Below the pieces are notes generated by a model. That model saw nothing but the letters and a program-made list of their open reading frames with translations. It was not told where the DNA came from and searched no databases. A stretch of DNA of 64,000 bases from assembly GCF_001613505.1 (NCBI RefSeq), contig NZ_BDCM01000003.1, positions 434,001-498,000 of the forward strand. Direction: 5' to 3'. The stretch comes from Nocardia mikamii NBRC 108933 (GTDB lineage Bacteria > Actinomycetota > Actinomycetes > Mycobacteriales > Mycobacteriaceae). Position numbers and translations under genes: made by a program. Within the stretch, counting starts at the first letter, position 1; each line of letters opens with the position of its first letter. Below are positions 39,032 to 47,616 of this stretch, piece after piece.

Positions 39032-40801
39032 GTGCCGAATACCGAACCGTCACCCGGCGAATCCACGGCCGGGAAATCGACCGGCGCCGGCAAGCCGGCC
39101 GCCCGTAAGACCGCGGGCCGGACCGCGGCCAAGAAGACGCCCGCGAAGGCGGCGAAGTCCGTCCCGGCCGCGAAGTCGAGCACACCGGCGGCGACGAAAT
39201 CGGCCCCGGCGGCCACCGTGAAGAAGGACCCGGCACCCGCGCGGCAGGCCACGGCGGCGACCGCGGTGGTCACCGACATCGAGGTGCGTAACCCCGCGAC
39301 CGGCGAGCTGGTGGGCACCGTCCCCGCCGAATCGGCCGACGCGGTCGCCGCCAAGGTGCGCGAATTGCGGCTGTACCAGCCCGAATGGGAGGCCATCGGG
39401 CCGGAGGGCCGCAAGGAGTGGCTGCTGAAACTGCAGGACTGGATCATCGATCACACCGACCATCTCGCCGATGTGCTGCAGTCCGAAACCGGCAAGGCCC
39501 GCGTCGACGCGCTGATCGATCCGAGCTTCTCGGTCGACCTCACCGGCTACTACGCCCGGCGCGCCGGCAAGTTCCTCTCCGACGAACATCCCTCCCCGCA
39601 CAGCCCGCTGGCCCGGGTCAAGAAGCTGACCACCGCCTACCGGCCCTATCCCGTGGTCGGCGTGATCACGCCGTGGAACTTCCCGCTGGCGATGCCGGTG
39701 ATCGACGTGATTCCGGCGCTGGCCGCCGGTGCGGCGGTCGTCCTCAAGCCGTCCGAGGTGACCCCGCTGTCCGCCCTGGAATTGGCGCGCGGCTGGGCCG
39801 AAATCGGTGCGCCGCCGGTGCTGGCCGTGGTGACCGGCGCCGGCGAGACGGGTGCGGCGGTCGTCGACAACGTCGACTACGTGCAGTTCACGGGGTCGAC
39901 GAAGACCGGTAAGCGGATCGCCGCCGCCTGTGTGGAGCGGCTCATCCCCTACAGTCTGGAACTCGGCGGCAAGGATCCGGCGATCGTGCTGGCCGATGCC
40001 GATATCGACCGCGCCGCCTACGGCATCGCCTTCGGCGGCCTGTTCAACGCCGGGCAGGTGTGCATCTCGGTCGAGCGGGTGTATGTCGAGGCGCCGGTCT
40101 ACGACACCTTCGTCGAGAAACTGGCCGCGCACGTGCGCGAACTGCGGCAGGGCGCCGACGGGCGGGAGCCGAAATACGATGTCGGCGCGCTGGCCAACGA
40201 CGCGCAGAAAGCCATCGTCTCCGGCCACGTCGAGGATGCGATCGCCAAGGGCGCGCGAGCGGTGACCGGCGGCAAGGCCACCGGTGTGGGTACCTTCTAC
40301 CAGCCGACCGTGCTGGCCGACGTCGATCACTCGATGAGCTGTATGACCGAGGAGACCTTCGGCCCGACCATCCCGGTGATGAAGGTCGCCGACGAGGCCG
40401 AAGCCGTTCGGCTGGCCAATGATTCGATCTACGGCCTGTCGGCGTCGGTCTGGACCGGCGACAAGGCTCGCGGGGAACGCGTTGCGCGCCAACTGAACGC
40501 GGGCGCGGTGAACATCAACGACGTCTTCGCCAACATGTTCAGTTTCGCACTGCCCATGGGCGGCTGGCAGCAGTCCGGTGTGGGCGCGCGCTGGGGCGGC
40601 GCCGACGGCGTGCGCAAGTACTGCCGCAAACAGGCCATCACCGTGCCGATCCTGCCCACGCAGGAAAAAGAACTCATGTGGTTCCCGTACAACACCACCA
40701 AACTCGGTTTCGCGCTGGCCGCGATGCGCGCCGCGGGTGCGCGCGGCATGCGCCGGCTGGGCATCAAGGACGTGCTCGACACGGTCGGAGGGAAGAAGTG
40801 A
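39032..40801 (+). CDS. Aldehyde dehydrogenase (succinate-semialdehyde type) with Lys/Ala-rich N-terminus
   Basis: This NAD(P)-dependent aldehyde dehydrogenase has 589 residues. An 80-residue Lys/Ala/Pro/Thr-rich tail resembling histone H1 (AAKKTPAKAAK, AATKSAPAATVKK) precedes a full ALDH fold. The fold has VGVITPWNFPLAM, the catalytic Glu in SLELGGKDPAIVLA and the nucleophile Cys in NAGQVCISVERV. GTG 39032 has GGGGAGAG eight bases upstream and is preferred to ATG 38987. The last four bases overlap the SDR gene. A semialdehyde substrate is plausible but unproven. Confidence 0.88.
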   Translation: MPNTEPSPGESTAGKSTGAGKPAARKTAGRTAAKKTPAKAAKSVPAAKSSTPAATKSAPAATVKKDPAPARQATAATAVVTDIEVRNPATGELVGTVPAESADAVAAKVRELRLYQPEWEAIGPEGRKEWLLKLQDWIIDHTDHLADVLQSETGKARVDALIDPSFSVDLTGYYARRAGKFLSDEHPSPHSPLARVKKLTTAYRPYPVVGVITPWNFPLAMPVIDVIPALAAGAAVVLKPSEVTPLSALELARGWAEIGAPPVLAVVTGAGETGAAVVDNVDYVQFTGSTKTGKRIAAACVERLIPYSLELGGKDPAIVLADADIDRAAYGIAFGGLFNAGQVCISVERVYVEAPVYDTFVEKLAAHVRELRQGADGREPKYDVGALANDAQKAIVSGHVEDAIAKGARAVTGGKATGVGTFYQPTVLADVDHSMSCMTEETFGPTIPVMKVADEAEAVRLANDSIYGLSASVWTGDKARGERVARQLNAGAVNINDVFANMFSFALPMGGWQQSGVGARWGGADGVRKYCRKQAITVPILPTQEKELMWFPYNTTKLGFALAAMRAAGARGMRRLGIKDVLDTVGGKK

Positions 40802-41637
40802 CCGACTTCGGCAAGATCAACGGCAAGGTCGTCGTCATCACGGGCGGCGCCCGCGGTATCGGCCTGGCGACCGCGACCCGGCTGCAGCAACTCGGCGCGA
40901 AGATCGCCATCGGCGATGTGGACGAGACGGCCGTCAAACAGTCCGGCACCGACCACGATTTCGATCACTACGGCCGGGTGGACGTCACCGACCAGCAGTC
41001 GTTCAGCGGTTTCCTCGACGAGGTGGAACGGGCGCTGGGACCCGTCGATGTGCTGATCAACAACGCCGGCATCATGCCCACCGGCAAGGTGGTCGACGAA
41101 CCGGATGCGTTGACCCGCCGCATCATCGATATCAATGTCTACGGCGTCATCCTGGGCTCGAAACTGGCGCTGGGCCGGATGTTGCCGCGGCGCAGCGGCC
41201 ACATCATCAATATCGCCTCCCTCGCCGGTGAGACCCACATCCCCGGTCTGGCGACCTACAACGCGACCAAGCACGCGGTCCTGGGCTTCACCGACACGCT
41301 GCGGGAGGAGTATCGCGATACGGGCGTGTCGTTCTCCTCGGTGCTGCCGACGCTGACGAATACCGAACTGGGATCTGGTGTTTCGGCGCCGAAGCTGATG
41401 CGCCCGGCCGAGCCGGAGGAGATCGCCGAGGCCATCGCGAAACTCCTGGTGGCGCCGAAGTCGAAGGTCCGCGTAACCAAGGTGGCCGGCGCCATCTCGC
41501 AGGTGGTCGGACTGCTGCCGGAATCGCTGGGCGATGCGATCGGGCGTGCCCTGGGCGCCCAGCAGACCTTCCTCGGCGACGTCGATTCGGCGGCCCGCAA
41601 GGCCTACGAGGAACGGGTCCGCGGCGGAACCGAATAG
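40798..41637 (+). CDS. Short-chain dehydrogenase/reductase
   Basis: This 279-residue classical SDR has the cofactor motif TGGARGIGLA, NNAGIMPTG, the catalytic Ser in NIASLAGE and YNATK (YxxxK). Family members with this C-terminus often act on lipids or alcohols. GTG 40798 overlaps the aldehyde dehydrogenase stop by four bases (GTGA), so the two are co-translated. They may work in sequence, oxidising an alcohol to an aldehyde and then an acid, which is inference. Confidence 0.92.
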   Translation: MTDFGKINGKVVVITGGARGIGLATATRLQQLGAKIAIGDVDETAVKQSGTDHDFDHYGRVDVTDQQSFSGFLDEVERALGPVDVLINNAGIMPTGKVVDEPDALTRRIIDINVYGVILGSKLALGRMLPRRSGHIINIASLAGETHIPGLATYNATKHAVLGFTDTLREEYRDTGVSFSSVLPTLTNTELGSGVSAPKLMRPAEPEEIAEAIAKLLVAPKSKVRVTKVAGAISQVVGLLPESLGDAIGRALGAQQTFLGDVDSAARKAYEERVRGGTE

Positions 41638-41840
41638 CGCGGAGCGAGACGAACTGTCCGGCCGCGGTGTCCAGTGGGGCGCCGCGGCCACCGTGCATTC
41701 GGTATCGGCGCGGTGGTGGTTCGGCGGCACCATCCGCCACGCCCCGTGATCATCAACGGTGTGCGTCGCCGAAAGTGATAACTTGCGCGACAACATCGAA
41801 ACAGCCCATATCGATCACAACGCGACGGGGGCTTTGACAT

Positions 41841-43493
41841 ATGCACGACGAGGGCACCGCACTAGCCGACGCGATATCGAACGCCGTCTCGCGCGCCACC
41901 CGGGAGGTAGCAGTGGACGCAGACGAAACCACCGGTTCGGGACCAGCTGATCCGGCCTCCGGCCCGGAATCCGAAACCGATATGCCGCAGCAGGATTCCC
42001 CCGCCGACGCCGAGGCGGGGTCCGCATCGGACAATCCGTCGCAACCGCCCGCGAAGACGCGGGCGGAAGGCACATCCACCGAGGCCGGGCAACCGGCGGG
42101 CGCGGAGCAGGCCCCTCCCATGGAGCAGCCGGCGGACGCCGAGGGCGTCCCGAACCCGGCGAAGTTGACGACCGCCATCGCGATCGCCGCCGCGGTGCGC
42201 GACGGTCTGGTCACGGCCGGGCAGGTCGTCGACGCCGCGCTGGATCGCATCGCCGGGGGCGATACGCGGGTGGGCGCCTTCCACACCGTCCGCGCGGAGC
42301 GGGCACGGGAAGAGAGCCGCGCCCTGGCCGACCGCGCCGACCTCGACATCCTCCCGCTGGCCGGCGTCCCCGTCGCGGTGAAGAACAACATCGATGTGGC
42401 CGGTGAGATCACCGACGCGGGTTCGCGCGCGGGCTCGGGCGTCCCCGCTGCCGCCGATCACCCGGTGGTGCGGCGGTTGCGGGCCGCGGGCGCGGTCGTG
42501 GTGGGCCTGACCGAGATGCCGGAGGGCGGGTTGTGGGGCACCTCCGACACGCCCGAGCGAATTGCTCGTTCCCCGTGGAATATTCGTCACAGCGCCGGTG
42601 GCTCCTCGGGTGGATCGGGTGCCGCGGTCGGCGCCGGACTCGTGCCGGTGGCCCACGGTAACGACGGACTCGGGTCCGTGCGCATACCCGCCGCGTGCTG
42701 CGGCGTAGTCGGCATCAAGCCGGGACGCGGCGTGGTCCCGGCCCAGGTCGGTGTCGACTCCTGGAGCGGCATGACCGAGAACGGGGTGCTCGCGACCACG
42801 GTCGCCGATGCGGCGCTCATGCTGTCGGTGCTGGCCGACCGGCCGGCCCTGGCCGATCTGGAACCGCCGACGCCGCTGCGCATCGCGATCGCACCCGGAT
42901 CGCCGTCCCAGCTGGTCCGGGTGGACAAGCACTGGGCCGCGGCCGCGCAGACCGCCGCCCGGCTCGCCGACGAGGCCGGTCACGGCGTCGTGCCCGCCGC
43001 ACTTCCGTATCAGGGCGCGACCACCGCGCTGGCGTGGCGCTGGCTGGCCAACGCGGCACGCGAGGCGGGTGCGGTCGCGAATCCGGAACTGCTGCAACGC
43101 CGTAGCCGCGTGCATATCGCGCTGGGCCGGGCGGTGCTGAGAACCGGCCTGGTCCGGCCGAATCAGGTCGACCGGATCGAGGCGCGGCTGCTCGACTTCT
43201 TCGAGCAGCACGATGTGGTGATCACCCCGACGCTGGCCACGCCCGCCCCCGCGGCGCGCAATTGGCACGCCCGGGGCTGGCTGGCCAATGTCGTTGCCAA
43301 CGTTCGCTTCTCGCCGTTCACGCCGCTGTGGAATCTGGTCGGCTGGCCCGCGGTGAGCGTCCCGATGGGGCTGCACCCGCGCACCGGGACGCCGGTGGCC
43401 GCGCAGCTGGCCGGGCCGCCCGGCAGCGAATCGACGCTGCTACGCCTGGCCGCCCAGTTGGAGACGGCTCAGCCCTGGCAGCGCACCGCCTGA
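41841..43493 (+). CDS. Amidase (amidase-signature family)
   Basis: This 550-residue protein consists of a roughly 105-residue acidic Ala/Pro/Glu-rich extension without recognisable fold and a complete amidase-signature domain. The catalytic Lys is in [10 protein letters not shown], the cis-Ser in [11 protein letters not shown] and the nucleophile Ser in [16 protein letters not shown]. Amidases of this type hydrolyse diverse amides, and GatA is excluded by the lack of gatB/gatC neighbours. ATG 41841 may not be the true start, because the extension is low-complexity. It is convergent with the LysR gene. Confidence 0.88.
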   Translation: MHDEGTALADAISNAVSRATREVAVDADETTGSGPADPASGPESETDMPQQDSPADAEAGSASDNPSQPPAKTRAEGTSTEAGQPAGAEQAPPMEQPADAEGVPNPAKLTTAIAIAAAVRDGLVTAGQVVDAALDRIAGGDTRVGAFHTVRAERAREESRALADRADLDILPLAGVPVAVKNNIDVAGEITDAGSRAGSGVPAAADHPVVRRLRAAGAVVVGLTEMPEGGLWGTSDTPERIARSPWNIRHSAGGSSGGSGAAVGAGLVPVAHGNDGLGSVRIPAACCGVVGIKPGRGVVPAQVGVDSWSGMTENGVLATTVADAALMLSVLADRPALADLEPPTPLRIAIAPGSPSQLVRVDKHWAAAAQTAARLADEAGHGVVPAALPYQGATTALAWRWLANAAREAGAVANPELLQRRSRVHIALGRAVLRTGLVRPNQVDRIEARLLDFFEQHDVVITPTLATPAPAARNWHARGWLANVVANVRFSPFTPLWNLVGWPAVSVPMGLHPRTGTPVAAQLAGPPGSESTLLRLAAQLETAQPWQRTA

Positions 43494-43525
43494 GCCCTAC
43501 CGCTCGTCTTCGACGACCGCGTTTA

Positions 43526-44404
43526 TCAGTCGTCTTCGACGACGGAAAATCCTCCGGCCACAACGCGATTGGCGAAATCGAGAATGGTCGGCCGGTCGTC
43601 GTCCGCGCGCCACACCATGGCGAGTTCACACGGCGCGAGGCCGGCGACCGGGCGGGCGGTGAGCCCGGGCCACCGGTACATCGGCACGTTGTTCTCGGCC
43701 AGCAGGCAGACACCGAGCCCGAGGCTGACGGCCTCGAGCCGTTCCTCGGCGGTGGCGGCCTCGCCGCCGATCTTGGCCTGCCGCCCGCCGCGGGCGTCAC
43801 CGCCGAGCCAGAAGTCGCGTGCCGCACCGGCTTCGGCGGGCATCGCGATGAACGGCTCGTCGATCAGATCGGCGAATTCGATGGCCTCCTGGTCGGCCAG
43901 CCGGTGGTTCTCGGGGAGCAGCACCCACCTCGCCTCGGTGCGTAGCACCTGCCAGCGGTAGCGCCCGGAATCGGGCACCGGTAACCACATCAACGCCAGA
44001 TCGGCCTGCCGGCCCGCGAGGCCGCTGGAGGGATCGGTCCAGGATGCCGAATGCAGGGCCAGGCGATGTCCGCTGGCGCTTTCCAGTTCGGCGATCAGAC
44101 CGCGTCCGATCGAGCTCTGGATACCGACCCGCAACACCTCACCGGCTTCCTGGAGGGCCACGTTGGTGACCTCCCACAGCTCCAGGATGCGGCGGGCGCC
44201 CTCGAGCAGTTCTTTACCGGCGACGGTCAGCGCGACGCTGCGCTGGTTGCGATCGAACAGGACCACGTCGAGCTGACGCTCGAGCTGGCGGATCTGCCGC
44301 GAGAGGGTGGGTTGAGCGATGTGCAGCCGCTGCGCGGCATTGGTGAAGTGCAGTTCCTCAGCGACGGCGACGAAGTACCGCAGGTCGCGCAAATGCGGGT
44401 CCAT
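43526..44404 (-). CDS. LysR-family transcriptional regulator
   Basis: This 292-residue LysR protein has the N-terminal winged helix-turn-helix LRDLRYFVAVAEELHFTNAAQRL, HIAQPTLSRQIRQLE and FDRNQRSVALT. An effector-binding domain spans about 90-285. It ends with a tandem Glu/Asp tail (VVEDD). It is convergent with the amidase and has no divergent partner gene, so its target is unclear. A 376-base non-coding stretch lies upstream. Confidence 0.92.
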   Translation of the reverse strand: MDPHLRDLRYFVAVAEELHFTNAAQRLHIAQPTLSRQIRQLERQLDVVLFDRNQRSVALTVAGKELLEGARRILELWEVTNVALQEAGEVLRVGIQSSIGRGLIAELESASGHRLALHSASWTDPSSGLAGRQADLALMWLPVPDSGRYRWQVLRTEARWVLLPENHRLADQEAIEFADLIDEPFIAMPAEAGAARDFWLGGDARGGRQAKIGGEAATAEERLEAVSLGLGVCLLAENNVPMYRWPGLTARPVAGLAPCELAMVWRADDDRPTILDFANRVVAGGFSVVEDD

Positions 44405-44780
44405 AGCACCTTGCTATCAGAATCGGTCAGGGAAATCTAGCCGCTTTAGACCTTCGAGTCTGAATAGAGGGTCATAAACAGCCAAACGGTTTGTTACTGA
44501 CAGCATAGGGCTCCGCCATAACTCCAGCACAATCGCCTCGGACAATTTCCAGCGAATGCGACAGCCGTCGCGAGAAGCCGATGAAACGACGTCACCGCAG
44601 GCGTCGACCTGCGGCGTTGTCATATCCAGCGCGGCGCGGAGAGTTCCGCCGCCGATACGGCCCGCCATCCCGGCCGATCAGCAACTTTCATCGATAGCGA
44701 TTGCGCAGGGAACATCGTCAAACGGTGATTTTCGCCACACTCCGGCGGAATTCGGTCACCAATTCGGTCATGTGCCCAGT
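44405..44780. other. Non-coding stretch between hpt and LysR gene
   Basis: This 376-base region is noticeably more AT-rich at 44440-44530 than its surroundings. A perfect 7-bp hairpin CCGCAGG/CCTGCGG at 44595-44614 could terminate hpt. A tandem 12-base repeat with core AATTCGGTCA occurs at 44749-44758 and 44761-44770, just downstream of hpt. A short open frame on the minus strand here has no family features and I do not call it. Confidence 0.4.
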
Positions 44781-45335
44781 TCAGGCGCTGTAGACCCGCG
44801 GGTTCAGGGTGCCGATGTAGGGCAGATCGCGGTAACGCTCGGCGTAGTCCAATCCGTACCCGACGACGAATTCGTTCGGGATGTCGAATCCGACGTGCCC
44901 GACCTCGATGTGGGTGCGCAGCGCATCGGGCTTGCGCAGCAGCGTCACCACCTCCAGCGAGGCGGGGTTGCGGCTGGAGAGGTTGCGCATCAGCCACGAC
45001 AGGGTGAGTCCGGAGTCGATGATGTCCTCGACGATCAGCACGTTGCGCCCGGCGATGTCCTTGTCCAGATCCTTCAGAATCCGGACCACGCCGGAGGAGG
45101 AGGTGGACGATCCGTAGGACGAGACGGCCATGAACTCCATCTGCGTCGGGATCGGCAGCGCCTGCGCCAGTTCGGTCATGAAGAAGATCGCACCCTTGAG
45201 CACTCCGACCAGCAGCAGATCACCCTCGGGCGCGTCCGGGGGATATCGCTTCGCGATGAGTTCGGCCAGCTCGTCGACCTTGGCTCGGATCTGCTCCTCG
45301 GTGATCAGCACCGACGCTATGTCGTCCCCGTACAC
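44781..45335 (-). CDS. hpt: Hypoxanthine-guanine phosphoribosyltransferase
   Basis: HPRT salvages hypoxanthine and guanine with PRPP to form IMP and GMP. The 184-residue protein has [15 protein letters not shown], the flexible-loop Ser-Tyr in [12 protein letters not shown] and the PRPP-binding signature [13 protein letters not shown]. The C-terminal base-specificity block [20 protein letters not shown] is present. It lies 24 bases after tilS on the same strand, an order widely conserved in actinobacteria and firmicutes. Confidence 0.96.
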   Translation of the reverse strand: MYGDDIASVLITEEQIRAKVDELAELIAKRYPPDAPEGDLLLVGVLKGAIFFMTELAQALPIPTQMEFMAVSSYGSSTSSSGVVRILKDLDKDIAGRNVLIVEDIIDSGLTLSWLMRNLSSRNPASLEVVTLLRKPDALRTHIEVGHVGFDIPNEFVVGYGLDYAERYRDLPYIGTLNPRVYSA

Positions 45336-45359
45336 GTGTGCTGGCTTCCCTTCGGGTCG

Positions 45360-46490
45360 TTATCGTGCGAACGCCAACGTCAGCCTGCCACGTTCGCGCC
45401 TGGCAACCAACCTGATCCCCGGCATTCCTCCGCCGACCGCGACGCCGCCCTGCCCGTGCCAATCGGTGATCAAGGACTCCACCGCACGTAAATGCTTGTC
45501 CGTCAAGGCCTTTGCGCCGCCATCGAGGAGCCAGGCCCGGATGACTCGCCGACGGATCGAGGGCGGAACCGTGGCGAGTGTCTCGACCGACAGCGACGAA
45601 CCATCACGCGCGTCGATCAGCAATCGATCGGCAATCGCATCGAGCGCCTCGCCGTCCTCGCGCAGTTGCGCGGCCGTTCGAGCCAGCGCCGGTGCCACAC
45701 CCCCGCCGAGGACCTCCTCCAGCAGCGGCAGCACCTCGGTCCGCAACCGAACACGGGTGAATTCGGGGGCGGCGTTGTGCGGGTCCTCGTGCGGCACCAG
45801 ACCCAGATCCCGGCACATCTCCCGAGTAACCGCGCGCCGCACATCCAGCAGCGGCCGGCCCCAGGGCTGGTCGAATTCCGCCATCCCCCGAATCGAACGC
45901 GGGCCCGAGCCGCGCGCCAATCCGAGCAGCACGGTTTCCGCCTGGTCGTCGAGGGTGTGCCCGAACAACACCGGGAGTCCGTCTCGCGCCTCGTCCAGTG
46001 CCCGGTAGCGCGCCTCCCGGGCGGCGGCTTCCGGGCCACCCGCGCCGCTCACCCGCACCCGGCACACCCGCGCGGATCGACATCCCAGTCGCCGGGCCAC
46101 GGCGGCGGCCTCGGCGGCGACCTCCGCGGACCCGTCCTGCAGCCCGTGATCCACGATGAGCGCATCGACCGCCACGGCCTCGGCCAGCGCCGCAGCCGTC
46201 AGTGCCAGCGAATCCGCCCCGCCCGAGAGCGCGACGGCAACCACCCCGCCCGGCGCGTAGCGCACGAGCCAATCCCGCACGGCGTGGCGCATGACCAAGA
46301 CCGCTCGGGTCTCCGGTAGCCGGACCCGCTCCGCTGCCCGCGCCTCCTGTTCGCCCAGTCGGACCGGCTCGGACGCCGACGAGGACTCCGCATCGTCGGG
46401 CGATCGGATCTCCGCCGCCGGCACCGGATCCGTTCCCGGCGCCTCCGCGGGCAGATCCGCCGGGTTCACCCCAGGACTCGGTCGATCCAT
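45360..46490 (-). CDS. tilS: tRNA(Ile)-lysidine synthetase
   Basis: TilS attaches lysine to C34 of tRNA-Ile(CAU) so it decodes AUA. The protein has about 376 residues. Its N-terminal PP-loop ATP-pyrophosphatase domain has VALSGGADSLALTAAAL, LIVDHGLQDGSAEVA and GHTLDDQAETVLLGLARGS around the active site. A C-terminal tRNA-binding part has RTRLRTEVLPLLEEVL-like sequence, written FTRVRLRTEVLPLLEEVLGG in the protein. ATG 46490 overlaps the upstream protease gene by 25 bases. The 65-residue acidic tail before the PP loop makes a later start (MRHAVRDW) possible. Confidence 0.92.
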   Translation of the reverse strand: MDRPSPGVNPADLPAEAPGTDPVPAAEIRSPDDAESSSASEPVRLGEQEARAAERVRLPETRAVLVMRHAVRDWLVRYAPGGVVAVALSGGADSLALTAAALAEAVAVDALIVDHGLQDGSAEVAAEAAAVARRLGCRSARVCRVRVSGAGGPEAAAREARYRALDEARDGLPVLFGHTLDDQAETVLLGLARGSGPRSIRGMAEFDQPWGRPLLDVRRAVTREMCRDLGLVPHEDPHNAAPEFTRVRLRTEVLPLLEEVLGGGVAPALARTAAQLREDGEALDAIADRLLIDARDGSSLSVETLATVPPSIRRRVIRAWLLDGGAKALTDKHLRAVESLITDWHGQGGVAVGGGMPGIRLVARRERGRLTLAFAR

Positions 46491-47602
46491 CGTTGCGGGG
46501 TGCTGATCTCGTCGGGCCGGGGCAGAGTGTCGGCATCGGTCCACACGGTGTTGAACCGCTGCATGCCGACCGTGCCGACGACCTCGTCGACGAACGCCTT
46601 GCCGCGCACGTACTGCGCGACCTTCGCGTCGACCCCGAGCAGGGCGCGCAACAGACGTTGAATCGGATTGGCCGGGCGTCGGCGACGCTGATCGAAGGCC
46701 TCGCGGATCTGCGCGACGGTGGGGATCACGGCCGGGCCGACGGCGTCCATCACGTGGTCGGCGTGGCCCTCCAGCAGCGTCCCGAGCATCAGCAACCGGT
46801 CCAGCGCGTCGCGCTGCGGCGGCGGCTGGGTGGCGCGCAGCAGGCCGAGGATGCCGCGATCGGCGGGATCGTCGCTCACCCCGTTGTCGCGCCGGCGACG
46901 CATTTCCTCCAGCAGCCGGGTGAGTACCTCGTTCACCGATTCGTCGCCGACGGCGCCGAGGGTGTCGACGTTCTGCTTCATATAGTCGGCCAGCCACGGC
47001 GCGGAGGAGAACTGCACCCGGTGCGTCACCTCGTGCAGGCATACCCACAGCCGGAAATCGCTGGGCGAGACGCCCAGAGCGCGTTCCACGGCCATGATGT
47101 TGGGCGCGACCAGCAGCAAGGTGCCGTCCGGCCCGCTGAACGGATCGTATTGGCCGAGGATCGCGGTGGACAGGAAGGCCAGCATCGCCCCGGCCTGGAC
47201 GCCGGCCGGTTTCCCGGCGAAGCGTCCGCGGTCGTCGTCGGCGGATCCGGTGAGTTCGGACATGGATTCGGCGGCCGCGCGGATCCAGCCGCGGCGATCG
47301 ACGATCGTGGCCTGCGGGACGGGCTGGTCGTCGAGGAGCAGACTCACCTCGCGCACCGGCCCCTCGGCCCGCACGGACGCCTCGGACAGTTCCTCGACGA
47401 CCTGTTCGGCGGAATACCGCGTGGTGCGCGGACCGGACGGCACGACGGCACTACCGGCCCGTGCGGCCAGCCGCCAATCGACCGAGCCGGCCAGCACCGA
47501 GCGTTTCGCGGACGCGTTCTTCGCCACGTCCGTGGCTTCGCTACCGGCGACCACGGCATCGTCGGCGGTACGGCCATCGGCGGGGTCACCGGATCCGGTC
47601 AT
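46466..47602 (-). CDS. Zinc-dependent metalloprotease (DUF2342/coenzyme F420 biosynthesis-associated type)
   Basis: This 378-residue protein of the actinobacterial family corresponds to M. tuberculosis Rv3626c. The zinc motif HEVTH is in LWVCLHEVTHRVQF, and a downstream EGHADHVMD supplies further potential ligands. GQYDPFSGPDGTLLLVAPNIMAVER precedes it as two conserved blocks. The substrate is not known. ATG 47602 is preceded by GGATGG. It lies 14 bases after dacB and overlaps tilS, so dacB-protease-tilS-hpt probably forms one operon. Confidence 0.87.
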   Translation of the reverse strand: MTGSGDPADGRTADDAVVAGSEATDVAKNASAKRSVLAGSVDWRLAARAGSAVVPSGPRTTRYSAEQVVEELSEASVRAEGPVREVSLLLDDQPVPQATIVDRRGWIRAAAESMSELTGSADDDRGRFAGKPAGVQAGAMLAFLSTAILGQYDPFSGPDGTLLLVAPNIMAVERALGVSPSDFRLWVCLHEVTHRVQFSSAPWLADYMKQNVDTLGAVGDESVNEVLTRLLEEMRRRRDNGVSDDPADRGILGLLRATQPPPQRDALDRLLMLGTLLEGHADHVMDAVGPAVIPTVAQIREAFDQRRRRPANPIQRLLRALLGVDAKVAQYVRGKAFVDEVVGTVGMQRFNTVWTDADTLPRPDEISTPQRWIDRVLG

Positions 47603-47616
47603 CGCATTTCCATCCG

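Noticed and set aside
44417..44668. Short minus-strand open frame between hpt and the LysR gene
   Set aside because: No ribosome site, no family features and overlap with a hairpin. The composition does not look coding.
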